From the NCBI GenBank assembly GCA_050743625.1, contig JBOGED010000439.1:1-30929 (forward strand): DNA of 30,929 nt, given 5' to 3'. Shown piece by piece: positions 15,331 through 22,491 of the stretch (position 1 is its first letter; the number at the start of each line of letters is the position of its first letter). The notes beneath the pieces are model-generated. The model was not told where the DNA came from, made no database searches, and saw only the letters and a program-made list of their open reading frames with translations. The stretch comes from JBOGED01 sp050743625. Its GTDB lineage: Bacteria; Actinomycetota; Nitriliruptoria; Euzebyales; Egibacteraceae. The position numbers and the translations under genes are program-made.

Positions 15331-15490
15331 GTGTTCGACTCCTCATTGGCCGAGTTTTCCGCGGCGACCACATCGGGTTATTGTTTCGCGCCGTCGGGTC
15401 TGACCATTCCAGAGCCTCAAACAGCATGACGTCTATAGGTTGAATGCGGATGACTGAATGCGTCCGCATGTCCACATCAAGGGGGACGAG

Positions 15491-16954
15491 ATGGGCCAAA
15501 ACCCGCGAGAGCTGACACCATACGAGTCAGCGCGGCATTTTTTCGGCGCGGAGTTGCGCCGTTGGCGGCAGCAGCGGGAGCTGTCGCAGAGTCGGCTGGG
15601 CGAGCGGATCAACTTTGATGGCAGTTTGATCGGCAAGACCGAGAAGGCAGAGCGGATGCCTTCCCTGGAGCTGGCCAAGGCGTGCGACGAGGTGTTGGTC
15701 ACCGGCGGTGCTCTGGCGAGGCTGTGGCCGCTGGTCGATCAGGAGCGCCAGCGAGCGGAAGCGGCAGAGCCCGCGCCGAGCGAACCGGCTCAGGGATCAC
15801 TTGCTGGATGGCAACCGGTCGCTGGCGTATACGGTGGAGCCTGCCCTACAGCCGGCTTCGGCAACGTTCCCGCCTTGGAGCCTGGGGCGGGTGTGACGGT
15901 CTCTGCGGACGCGTGCGTCGTGCCGGTGCTCACCTCGGACGGAAAGGTGGTCTTCGTGCCTGTTGATCGCCGAGCGTTCCTCATCGCCACCGGCGCGGCG
16001 TTCTTCGCGGGGGACGCCTCGGCAACAGAGTGGGATCGGTTGGCCGGGGCCATCCGCGCGCCCGAGCGGGTCGACGCCGAGATCATCGGTTACCTGCAGC
16101 GTGTCCTCGAGGAACACATCGTCGTCGACAAGAGGCTCGGTCCGCGTCAGCTCATCGGTGTGGTGGCCTCCCAGATGGGCTTCATCGACCGGCTCCGCAA
16201 AGGCGCGCGTGACACGGTCCGCAACGAGCTGCTCACTGTCGGAGCACGATATGCGGAGTTCGCCGGTTGGCTGTACCAAGATGCAGGCGACGCCCACGCC
16301 GCCATGTACTGGACTGACCGGGCGATGGAATGGGCGCACGAGGCCCTCAACCACATGCTCGTGTCCTACCTGCTGATGCGCAAGAGCCACCAAGCCCGAG
16401 ACCAGCGGGATACCGAGCGCGTGATCGGTCTTGCCCAAGCTGCCCAACACGTCAGCGGGCCGCTCACAGCGCGTGTCCGCGCGCTGGCGGTGCAAGAGGA
16501 AGCGCAAGGTCACGCGCTGGCGGGCGACGAGGTCAGCTGTCACCGCAAGTTGGACGAAGCCCTCGAGCTGGTGGCCCGCAGCCATCGGGACGGTGTGCCG
16601 GCTCCTGGCCAGGGACGCTACTGCACCGAGGTTTACATCGAGCTTCAGCGGGCCAACGGCTGGCTCGAGCTCGGGCATCCGCGGCGGGCCATCCACTTGT
16701 ACGAGACCCAGCTGGCCAAGCTCCCGGCCGTCCAGCAACGCGACAGCGGCGTCTACAAGGCCAGGCACGCCATCGCGCACGCCGCCGGAGACCCGGAACA
16801 AGCCGCCGCGATCGGCCACATCGCGCTCGCGATCGCCCGAGACACGGGCTCAACACGCATCTTGGCCGAGCTCCACCGCCTTGACGCCGCACTCGCCGCC
16901 TGCCTCGATCTGCCCGCAGCCGCCCAGTTCCACCAGGCCCTGAGGACGAACTGA
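15491..16954 (+). CDS. XRE-family regulator with long TPR-like C-terminal domain
   Basis: 487 aa. Residues about 10-75 form an XRE domain (AELRRWRQQRELSQSRLGER, INFDGSLIGKTEKAERMPS). A central linker contains DRRAFLIATGAAFFAGDA. Residues from about 230 onwards consist of paired helices typical of TPR-like sensor domains (FAGWLYQDAGDAHAAMYW, VRALAVQEEAQGHALAGDE, RRAIHLYETQLAKLP, YKARHAIAHAAGDPEQAAAI). This architecture is common in Streptomyces and resembles peptide- or protein-sensing regulators. ATG 15491 is chosen over one 11 codons upstream because GGGGGA precedes it. Divergent from the WhiB gene and upstream of the DUF6879 and XRE-DUF5753 genes, it probably regulates this block. The ligand is unknown. 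Confidence 0.85.
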   Translation: MGQNPRELTPYESARHFFGAELRRWRQQRELSQSRLGERINFDGSLIGKTEKAERMPSLELAKACDEVLVTGGALARLWPLVDQERQRAEAAEPAPSEPAQGSLAGWQPVAGVYGGACPTAGFGNVPALEPGAGVTVSADACVVPVLTSDGKVVFVPVDRRAFLIATGAAFFAGDASATEWDRLAGAIRAPERVDAEIIGYLQRVLEEHIVVDKRLGPRQLIGVVASQMGFIDRLRKGARDTVRNELLTVGARYAEFAGWLYQDAGDAHAAMYWTDRAMEWAHEALNHMLVSYLLMRKSHQARDQRDTERVIGLAQAAQHVSGPLTARVRALAVQEEAQGHALAGDEVSCHRKLDEALELVARSHRDGVPAPGQGRYCTEVYIELQRANGWLELGHPRRAIHLYETQLAKLPAVQQRDSGVYKARHAIAHAAGDPEQAAAIGHIALAIARDTGSTRILAELHRLDAALAACLDLPAAAQFHQALRTN

Positions 16955-17066
16955 CCAGCGGCGGCTGCGGGCCGTAAGGTCCCTGGCGGTAAAGGGTTGC
17001 GTCTGTCCAGGTGCCGGCAGGAGAATGGAAGAGCTTGGAATACACCTGGAATGTTATGGAGGAGAG

Positions 17067-17759
17067 ATGGACTTGGCCAAGCTTAATACTGACTCTGCCG
17101 GCGGGAACTCACCGCACGTCTACCGAGCCGATCCCACCCATCTGGTCGTCCAGGGATCCCCGGTCTTTGACCCTCGGGTCCCTGCTGGCGAGGTCGCCGT
17201 CTCGATCTCCACGCTGTTGGTCCTGGACGGGTTGTGCCAGCTGCGGGGAGCCGTGAGCCTGGCCGACGTGAGCCTGATGTTGGAGGTCTTCAGTTCTTCC
17301 GCCTTCCGCATTGAGACGTTGGACTGGTACTCGGTCCCCGAGGAGGCCCAGGCGCTGGAGCGTTTCCGGACTACTGGCCAGGCCCGGGACCCGTACGTGG
17401 ACGAGTGGTTCCGGCTGGTCTGCGGCCATATCGCAGCCGGGCGCACGATGCGCCGTGTACATTTGCTGCGCTTGCCGCTTTCAGACTATTTGCGTTGGGA
17501 GCTCACGGTCCAGCAGGGCAGCGTCGAGCAGGGGGAGGACATTAGAGTCGTGGATCTCGACCTGCACCCGGAGCTGGCCGATATTGACGAGGATTTCTGG
17601 CTGTTCGACGATCGTGTACCGGTGCGGATGGCCTATGACTCTCAGGGCCGCCTGATCCGTCCGGAGCGGATGCCCAACGGCGCGATCGACCATGTCCGCG
17701 GCTGGAGAGATCGCGCGTGGAGGTGGCGACCCCGCTTGCGGACTTCATGGCCGGGGTGA
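17067..17759 (+). CDS. DUF6879-family protein
   Basis: About 230 aa from ATG 17067, which follows GGAGGAGAG; an in-frame ATG at 17025 would add 14 residues and also has AGGAG close by. The C-terminal 160 residues fit the DUF6879 pattern often encoded beside XRE-DUF5753 regulators: FRIETLDWYSVPEEAQALER, VDEWFRLVCGHIAAGRTMRR, VHLLRLPLSDYLRWEL, and DFWLFDDRVPVRMAYDSQG. The N-terminal 65 residues are unlike the family core. The protein is cytoplasmic and acidic. It is followed 24 bp later by the XRE-DUF5753 gene, a pairing reminiscent of the WhiJ/BldB-type partner systems of Streptomyces, in which a small acidic partner modulates the DNA-binding protein. The molecular function of DUF6879 is not established. 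Confidence 0.75.
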   Translation: MDLAKLNTDSAGGNSPHVYRADPTHLVVQGSPVFDPRVPAGEVAVSISTLLVLDGLCQLRGAVSLADVSLMLEVFSSSAFRIETLDWYSVPEEAQALERFRTTGQARDPYVDEWFRLVCGHIAAGRTMRRVHLLRLPLSDYLRWELTVQQGSVEQGEDIRVVDLDLHPELADIDEDFWLFDDRVPVRMAYDSQGRLIRPERMPNGAIDHVRGWRDRAWRWRPRLRTSWPG

Positions 17760-17783
17760 GGTAAGGGAGAGGAGCGGTAGGGA

Positions 17784-18629
17784 TTGGTAGAGCCCGGTGA
17801 TGACCCGAGCAGCGCGCGAAGCCGGTTGGCCAGCCGGCTTCGCCAGTTACGGCTGGAAGCCGGGCTGAGCACTACCGCCTTGGGCAGGGCGGTCGGGCTG
17901 TCCCAGGGCAAGATCAGCAAGATCGAAAACGCTCAGCAGTCCATTCGTCGGGAGCACGTCGAGGGTTGGCTGCGAGCCACCGGGGTGAGCGGAGCCGAGC
18001 GCTCGGGGCTTTTGGCTCTGGCCGAAGAGGCCTTGGTCGAGGCGTCCAGTTGGTGGCGTGAGCACCGGACCGGGTTGCGCTCGAAGCAGCTCAAGCTGGC
18101 CCGGTTGGAGGGCCGGGCGACCAGGATCCGACAGTTCGAGCCAGGGGTCGTCCCTGGATTGGCGCAGACGCCCGACTATGCCGGGGCGATGCTTTGGTTC
18201 TCCAATGTCACGTCTCAAGGTGACGTCGCCGCGGCGGTGCAGGCGCGCATGGACCGCCAGGCCATCCTCTACTCAGGCACCCCCGTCGAGCTGCTGATCG
18301 GCGAGATCGCCTTACGCTGGGCTCCCCCAGGGCAGCCTCACATCCGGGCTGCCCAGCTCGACCGCCTGACGCAGCTGACGAGGGCCTCGGGGGTGCGGCT
18401 GGGCCTGGTTCCCGCAGACGCGGCGTCGCCGCCTCAGCTGACCGGGTTCACGATCTACGATTCGGATGATGAGCGCACGGTGACCTGCGAGACCTACACC
18501 GGCGAGGTCACCTACCAAGACCCCCGGGCGGTTGAGTTCTACGTCGAGGTGTTCGGCCAGCTCAGTGCCGCCGCACTGTTCGGTGAGCGCGCCCGGGACC
18601 TCATCAGACAGCTGATCGAGGACTCATAG
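17784..18629 (+). CDS. XRE-DUF5753 regulator (WhiJ-like)
   Basis: 281 aa. An N-terminal XRE domain (RLRQLRLEAGLSTTALGRAV, GLSQGKISKIENAQQSIRRE) is followed by DUF5753, with its hallmark IRQFEPGVVPGLAQTPDYAG, then RMDRQAILYSG, LLIGEIALRW and a C-terminal segment ending ARDLIRQLIEDS. The start is TTG 17784; the purine-rich GGAGCGGTAGGGA lies just before it and no ATG/GTG gives a better fit. Members of this family (WhiJ type) repress developmental genes in Streptomyces and usually work with a small DUF397 or DUF6879 partner; the partner here is the DUF6879 gene upstream. No DUF397 gene is visible. Likely part of a paired regulatory module carried by the element. Confidence 0.88.
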   Translation: MVEPGDDPSSARSRLASRLRQLRLEAGLSTTALGRAVGLSQGKISKIENAQQSIRREHVEGWLRATGVSGAERSGLLALAEEALVEASSWWREHRTGLRSKQLKLARLEGRATRIRQFEPGVVPGLAQTPDYAGAMLWFSNVTSQGDVAAAVQARMDRQAILYSGTPVELLIGEIALRWAPPGQPHIRAAQLDRLTQLTRASGVRLGLVPADAASPPQLTGFTIYDSDDERTVTCETYTGEVTYQDPRAVEFYVEVFGQLSAAALFGERARDLIRQLIEDS

Positions 18630-18951
18630 ATCCGTCCCTTTCACCCCAGTTGAGCCAGCTTTCTTTTCTATTCCATAAACTTGACAACCATGATGGAATG
18701 ATAGCGGAATAAGCCTGAGGCGTGGTCGCGTCGGGCATCACCGTCCGACCTGGCTTCACGTTGTCAGGACTGGCCGAGGAGCACGCGTGACCCGCTGGCA
18801 AGGCGGCTAGTCAGGACAAAGGGGCTTTGAAGGGGAAGGGAGGCGCCGGCCCGGTCTCTGCGCTGGCCACGCACCGCTGCACGCAGAGGCCCGTCCGCCT
18901 GGATCGTCGAGCCAGGCGGGCGGGCCTCCATCTCCCCGAAAGGATCCTGGC
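18630..18951. promoter_or_regulatory. Intergenic region with putative promoter, operator and long hairpin
   Basis: No gene is supported. ATTCCAT (18670-18676) and ATGGAAT (18693-18699) form a perfect 7-bp inverted repeat around TTGACA at 18681-18686, an A/T-rich island in GC-rich surroundings, so a repressed promoter is plausible, although no good -10 is seen at the usual distance. Further right is the hairpin at 18886-18928. Confidence 0.45.
18886..18928 (+). terminator. 17-bp stem hairpin before a small membrane ORF
   Basis: GAGGCCCGTCCGCCTGG (18886-18902) pairs with CCAGGCGGGCGGGCCTC (18912-18928), with one G-T wobble and a 9-nt loop. The downstream tract is CATCTCCCC rather than T-rich. 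It may be a terminator or leader structure preceding the small ORF 24 bp later. Confidence 0.5.
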
Positions 18952-19122
18952 ATGTTAGTCCTGCCAGCCGCGCACTTCGTTGCCTGGCTCACCGCCTCGG
19001 CCCTGACAGCCGGCCTGCTCGGCGTCCTGCTCACCCTGGCTTGCCTCCGCTGCTCAGCTCACCGGGTCAATAGGGAATGGGAGCGCATGGCCACCGACCG
19101 CGTCCTGCCTGGAGACCCATGA
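18952..19122 (+). CDS. Small single-pass membrane protein (56 aa)
   Basis: Starts MLVLPAAHFVAWLTASALTA and continues with a glycine/leucine-rich hydrophobic stretch to about residue 35, followed by a basic and acidic tail (CSAHRVNREWERMATDR). One transmembrane helix with the N-terminus outside or as an uncleaved anchor is expected. ATG 18952 is preceded by AAAGGAT at normal spacing, which supports translation despite the short length. Streptomyces integrative elements often carry tiny spread (Spd) membrane proteins that aid plasmid movement between hyphae; this is a possible role, not shown. No family match is claimed. Confidence 0.5.
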   Translation: MLVLPAAHFVAWLTASALTAGLLGVLLTLACLRCSAHRVNREWERMATDRVLPGDP

Positions 19123-19187
19123 CCGATGACGACGCCCCGACACCCGCACCTGGATCGGCCCTGACCGGCGAATTTCCGGCGCCCTGA
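19119..19187 (+). CDS. Possible 22-aa ORF overlapping the small membrane gene
   Basis: ATG at 19119 overlaps the previous stop codon (ATGA), the usual form of translational coupling, and encodes MTDDDAPTPAPGSALTGEF plus three residues. It is proline-rich and acidic with no recognisable function. It may be a coupled peptide or a chance ORF. Confidence 0.25.
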   Translation: MTDDDAPTPAPGSALTGEFPAP

Positions 19188-19287
19188 GCACCAGGCTGAC
19201 CAACGGCGGTGACGCGCGGTACCGGGTAGCGTTACGGTATGACCGCTCGTTACGCTGAGGCGGGTAGCGGGTGAGAGAGGGGGCGCG

Positions 19288-19695
19288 GTGGACCCGGTGA
19301 CGTTGGGGCTGACGATCGCGGCGCTGGTCGCCAAGAAGGCGCTCGAACAGGTTGGCGAGCAGGCGGGCGATGCCGGTTGGGGGCTGTTGACGAGTGTCTC
19401 GGAGCGTATGCGAGGCTGGTTCGTCAGGCGCGGCGATGAGGCAGGTGTGCGCGCGTTGGACGTCGTCGAGGCGGCTCCTGACAGCTCCCGCGCGATGGAG
19501 GCGCTGGCCGGCGCGGTGACGGACGCCGCCCGCGAGGACGCCGAGGAGGCCGGCGGGTTGGCCGAGCTGGTCGGCCAGGTCGAGCGCGCGGGCGCACCGG
19601 CGGTGACGAATTTCGTGAACCAGGTGCGGGACCAGGCCCAGGTGGGGCGGATCATCCAGGTAACCGGCACCTACTACGAACACGGCGATGGCTGA
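19288..19695 (+). CDS. Conserved hypothetical protein upstream of a TPR/NTPase gene
   Basis: 135 aa from GTG 19288, after GAGAGAGGGGG. It opens with a hydrophobic helix (LGLTIAALVAKKALEQVGEQ), then an amphipathic region and AVTNFVNQVRDQAQVGRIIQ ending in VTGTYYEHGDG. Actinobacteria often encode such short proteins directly before large STAND-type NTPases with TPRs; here the next gene overlaps it by 8 bp and begins with the similar GGQGTVGRIVQAG, so the two share a motif and probably worked together. The partner is broken (next entry), leaving this gene possibly orphaned. The function is unknown; a membrane-proximal or effector-associated adaptor is a guess. Confidence 0.6.
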   Translation: MDPVTLGLTIAALVAKKALEQVGEQAGDAGWGLLTSVSERMRGWFVRRGDEAGVRALDVVEAAPDSSRAMEALAGAVTDAAREDAEEAGGLAELVGQVERAGAPAVTNFVNQVRDQAQVGRIIQVTGTYYEHGDG

Positions 19696-20169
19696 TCCTG
19701 ACTTCGCCGTCGATGTCGGCGGCCAGGGGACGGTCGGGCGGATCGTCCAGGCTGGCGTCTACAACGAGGCGTTCCGCCCGGTCGCCAAGGCGACGTTCCC
19801 GCAGTTCGTCGCCGTCCCAGACCCCAACCCATTGTTCGTGGGCCGCGACGACGAGCTGACAGCGCTGGACCGCTGTTGCGGTGGCGACGAGCCGGCTCGT
19901 ACTGGTCGGTGGGGCGGGTCGCCGAGGCCATCCGACTCGAAGAGCGGGTGTTGGCCGAGCGTGAGCGGGTCCTGGGCGTCGAGCACCCTGACACGCTGAC
20001 CGCCCGCGCCAACCTGGCCGGCTCGTACTGGTCGGTGGGGCGGGTCGCCGAGGCCATCACGCTGGGCGAGCGGGTGCTGGCCGAGCGTGAGCGGGTCCTG
20101 GGCGTCGAGCACCCCGACACGCTGACCACGCGGGCCGCCCTCGAGGAATGGCGCTCGGACCCGGGTTGA
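19688..20169 (+). pseudogene. Remnant of a STAND-NTPase/TPR gene with internal deletion
   Basis: The reading frame from 19688 starts normally (MADPDFAVDVGGQGTVGRIV), reaches PNPLFVGRDDELTALDR, which is the segment just before the nucleotide-binding domain in such proteins, and then loses sense near 19890. From 19891 a different frame encodes two kinesin-light-chain-type TPR units (GSYWSVGRVAEAI, then HPDTL in each) and stops at 20169. The whole NTPase domain is therefore missing and the frames do not match across the join. Family members are several hundred residues longer. These proteins are usually conflict or signalling ATPases; this copy cannot make a normal product. Confidence 0.75.
19891..20142 (+). 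repeat. Two 126-bp tandem repeats (TPR-coding)
   Basis: Units at 19891-20016 and 20017-20142 are nearly identical over 126 bp (42 codons), each beginning GCCGGCTCGTACTGG. They encode kinesin-light-chain-like TPR units. The first unit begins exactly where the upstream frame is lost, so the deletion ended at a repeat boundary. Confidence 0.85.
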
Positions 20170-20218
20170 CCAGCGCGAGAAGGCGTTCTTGATGTCGTGA
20201 GGGGTCTACGGATCCGGG

Positions 20219-21388
20219 TTAGGGAGTGCCACTGTCCTGCGGTAGGCCCGTTGGTCGTTTCACCGTGCGGGCGAGGGTTTGGGCGGCGTGGCGGTCGGGG
20301 GCGGGGATGAAGTGGGTGTAGACGCGCAGGGTGGTGGCGCCGCCTTCGCCGTGGCCGAGGCGGCCGGCGACGGTACGGAGGTCGACGCCGCTGGTGAGCA
20401 TCTCGGTGGCGGCGTAGTGGCGCAGGCTTCGGAGCGTCACGACGATGTCGAGGCGTGTGGCGAGGCGGCCGACGCGGCGGCTGACGGAGTCGGGCAGGCA
20501 AGGCTCCGCGCCGTCGGGGCTGGTGGAGAAGACGTAGCCGTCGGGGCGCAGCGTGACAGCACAGGCGGCGGCGCGGTCCTCGCAGCGGGCGCGGTGCTCG
20601 GTGAGGATCTGGATGGTGATCTCGTCGAGGGCGAGGAAGCGGGCCTGGTGGGTCTTGGTGTCTTTCTCTTCGCGTTCGCGGCCGACGTGGACGAGGTTGC
20701 GAGTGATGAGCAGCCGCTCCTCCTGGAGGCGGACGTGGGACCAGCGCAGGGCGCACAGCTCGCCGCGGCGGGCGCCGGTCATCATGGCCACCCAGATGAG
20801 GGTGCCGAAGTCGGGGTCGTGTTCCCAGGCGGCGTCGAGGAAGCGTTGGCTGTCGCTGGGCGTGGGTGGGTGGACCTCTTGGCGGACGAAGCGGGGGACG
20901 GTGGCGCGTTCGGCGGGGTTGTCGGGGATCCAGCCCCACTTGACGGCCAGACCGAAGGAGGCGCGTAGGATGAAGTGGACCTTGCGCACGGTGTTCCCCG
21001 CCAGGCCCTGGCCGTCCTTGCCGCCACGCTTGCGCAGCTCGGCGTAGAAGCGGTCCAGCGTCTCGACGTCGACCTTGCGGGCCTGCGCCTGCCCGAGGGC
21101 GGGCAGGATGATGCGTGTGGTGTAGCGCTCGTAGTTGCGGCGGGTGGTCAGCTCGTGCTCGGAGGTGTCCAGCCAGGCTTGGATGACCTCGGCGACGGTG
21201 ACCTTCTTGCCAGCCTTGCGGCCCTGGTCGAGGTCGCCGAGCAGCTTGGTACGCAGCCGCTCGGCGTCTTTGAGGGTGGGGGCGGTGCCGGTGACCCGGC
21301 GCTCCTTGCCGGTGAGCGGGTCACGCCCGGCGTAGACGAGCACGCGGAAGGCGCCGTTCTCACGCTTGTGAATATGTCCCCGTGCCAT
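20219..21388 (-). CDS. int: Tyrosine integrase of the tRNA-Thr element
   Basis: 389 aa. The N-terminal arm domain starts MARGHIHKRENGAFRVLVYA; the core-binding domain spans about 62-155 (VTVAEVIQAWLDTSE). The catalytic domain has Arg207 (TGARRGELCALRW), a lysine near 245, Arg323-His324 in LRSLRHYAATEM, His346 in GRLGHGEGG, and the nucleophile Tyr357 in LRVYTHF. The first histidine of the usual HxxRH box is an arginine here (Arg320). ATG 21388 is preferred to an upstream start since integrases of this type begin with this motif, though no strong ribosome site is visible. The gene begins 105 bp from the right att repeat and is transcribed away from it into the element, opposite in layout to the left element's integrase. 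Confidence 0.93.
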   Translation of the reverse strand: MARGHIHKRENGAFRVLVYAGRDPLTGKERRVTGTAPTLKDAERLRTKLLGDLDQGRKAGKKVTVAEVIQAWLDTSEHELTTRRNYERYTTRIILPALGQAQARKVDVETLDRFYAELRKRGGKDGQGLAGNTVRKVHFILRASFGLAVKWGWIPDNPAERATVPRFVRQEVHPPTPSDSQRFLDAAWEHDPDFGTLIWVAMMTGARRGELCALRWSHVRLQEERLLITRNLVHVGREREEKDTKTHQARFLALDEITIQILTEHRARCEDRAAACAVTLRPDGYVFSTSPDGAEPCLPDSVSRRVGRLATRLDIVVTLRSLRHYAATEMLTSGVDLRTVAGRLGHGEGGATTLRVYTHFIPAPDRHAAQTLARTVKRPTGLPQDSGTP

Positions 21389-21426
21389 GTGGTGACGGTA
21401 CCAGGACCACGAATCCGTTTCCACCA

Positions 21427-21438
21427 CCGTTACCACGA
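21427..21438 (+). repeat. Candidate integrase/Xis arm-type site, right end
   Basis: CCGTTACCACGA here is identical in sequence and orientation to 4293-4304, and lies between the integrase start and the att core. A related GACGGTACCAGG lies closer to the integrase start. It probably contributes to an attP-type binding array; this is inferred. Confidence 0.45.
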
Positions 21439-21492
21439 CAAGAAGCCCGCGCCGCTCCTGGAAGCGACTGTGGCTCTGACCTGCTGTTTTTC

Positions 21493-21537
21493 AGAGCCGG
21501 GACGGGGATTCGAACCCCGGACCTGAGCTTTACAAGA
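21493..21537. repeat. Right attachment site (45-bp direct repeat within tRNA-Thr)
   Basis: Identical to 4119-4163. It spans tRNA-Thr nucleotides 31-73, from the anticodon stem through the acceptor 3' strand, plus two bases beyond. Integration here leaves the tRNA gene intact because the element supplies the 3' end. The two copies delimit about 17.4 kb. Confidence 0.93.
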
Positions 21538-21567
21538 GCCCTGCTCTGCCAGCTGAGCTATCCCGGC
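21495..21567 (-). tRNA. tRNA-Thr (anticodon TGT)
   Basis: 73 nt. The acceptor stem GCCGGGA pairs with TCCCGGC; the D arm is GCTC-GAGC; the anticodon stem GGGCT/AGCTC encloses loop CTTGTAA with TGT at positions 34-36; and the T arm CGGGG-TTCGAAT-CCCCG is perfect. The discriminator base is T and no CCA is encoded. It reads codons ACA and possibly ACG. Its 3' part is the integration target of the adjacent element. Confidence 0.96.
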
Positions 21568-21848
21568 GGGGGGGCGCCAACACGGAGTCTACGGTGGTGC
21601 ACGGAGTCAGATGGTGGTTTCGGTGACCGCTGGCGCCGCGGGTAACGCGGCGTGGGTGTCGGTGGGGATCGGGCCGCCCACGGGATTGGACGTCCGTTCC
21701 ATGGCACGGCGTTGTCTCCGGTGAACACCACGGGCCTCGGACCCCGGTGGCGCTGTCAAGCAGCGCGAGTCCGTAATCCAATTGCACGATGTACGGCTGC
21801 GCCCCGGAGAAACGCAGCGTCCACGCGAGGATGATGAGGCTCTGCTGC
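21568..21848. other. Region between tRNA-Thr and the toxin gene with no clear gene
   Basis: About 280 bp. Leftward reading gives short peptide-like stretches (YIVQLDYGLALLDSATGVRG) but with no start or continuity, and nothing I can assign. It is expected to contain the tRNA promoter close to 21568. Confidence 0.35.
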
Positions 21849-22190
21849 TCAGATGGTGCCCCCGAGCCACATCACGATCTGACGGATCACGGTGTCACTG
21901 GTCTCTGGGCTGGCGTTGCTGATGGTCCTGCCGAATCGCTGGATCGATATCGTGCGAACCGCCTCGCACATGGCCCAACTCGGCCGTTTCAGTCCGCCGT
22001 CGTCCACGACTGGGACGTGGTGGGGTAAGCCTCGATCCCTGGTGGTCAGCGGGACGATGATGCTCTGCCGAAGGGGTAGGGAGTTGAACCGATCGGTGGA
22101 GACGACCAGGCATGGCCGTGTCCCAGCTTGCTCGTTGGCGACCGTGGGATCCAGGATTACCGACCAGATTTGGCCTTGCCGGACGCTCAC
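21849..22190 (-). CDS. MazF/PemK-type toxin (endoribonuclease)
   Basis: 113 aa. MSVRQGQIWSVILDPTVANE, then GTRPCLVVSTDRFN, VPLTTRDRGLPHHVPV and WAMCEAVRTISIQRF follow the MazF/PemK pattern: the G-Q-I-W start, the G-x-RP catalytic arginine and the late S/T-rich strand. These toxins cleave mRNA when their antitoxin is lost. I chose GTG 22190 because it overlaps the antitoxin stop (GTGA), the normal coupling in such pairs; an upstream GTG at 22208 lies inside the antitoxin. The gene is on the chromosomal side of tRNA-Thr, outside the att repeats, so it does not stabilise the element as delimited. It is probably intact. Confidence 0.88.
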   Translation of the reverse strand: MSVRQGQIWSVILDPTVANEQAGTRPCLVVSTDRFNSLPLRQSIIVPLTTRDRGLPHHVPVVDDGGLKRPSWAMCEAVRTISIQRFGRTISNASPETSDTVIRQIVMWLGGTI

Positions 22191-22462
22191 TGGTTGTACT
22201 CGGGCCACTCGGCCGCGGCGTCGCCGGGATCAGAGGATGTCGCGTCCCATTTACCCAGTTCATTCAGGTACTCGACCCAACCCTGCGGGTCCTCGCGTTG
22301 GAGGCGTTCGTAGGCTGACCGGACTTCCGTCCACTGTTGCTCGGTCTGCAGGTCGATGGAAACGGCCTGGAGGAGAGCGGCCATGCTGATGCCTCGTGCG
22401 CGGGCGACTCTGGCCAGCCGATCCCTGGCTGCGGAATCGATCTTGATGGTAGTCGTTGGCAT
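22187..22462 (-). CDS. Antitoxin of the MazF-type pair (ribbon-helix-helix-like)
   Basis: 91 aa from ATG 22462. MPTTTIKIDSAARDRLARVA and RARGISMAALLQAVSIDL form a typical ribbon-helix-helix N-terminus that binds operator DNA, followed by an acidic C-terminal tail (ERLQREDPQGWVEYLNELG) suited to wrapping the toxin. An upstream in-frame start would add 13 residues but covers the operator. The stop overlaps the toxin start by 4 bp. The short AAAGGT before the ATG and TATAC just upstream suggest a very short leader. Autoregulation through the GAGTAT/ATACTC repeat at 22469-22491 is likely. Confidence 0.8.
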   Translation of the reverse strand: MPTTTIKIDSAARDRLARVARARGISMAALLQAVSIDLQTEQQWTEVRSAYERLQREDPQGWVEYLNELGKWDATSSDPGDAAAEWPEYNQ

Positions 22463-22468
22463 ACCTTT

Positions 22469-22491
22469 GAGTATACCGAGGCGGGATACTC
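22469..22491. promoter_or_regulatory. Putative toxin-antitoxin operator
   Basis: GAGTAT (22469-22474) and ATACTC (22486-22491) form a perfect inverted repeat with an 11-bp spacer, seven bases upstream of the antitoxin ATG and overlapping a TATAC element that could be the promoter -10. Ribbon-helix-helix antitoxins usually bind such half-sites. Confidence 0.5.

Noticed and set aside
19891..20142. Tandem 126-bp repeats considered as a CRISPR-like or intergenic repeat array
   Set aside because: They are in-frame TPR-coding units with no spacers, so they belong to the broken NTPase-TPR gene.
20279..21526. Rightward glycine/valine-rich open frames opposite the integrase
   Set aside because: Antisense shadows of the integrase, which has complete catalytic motifs.
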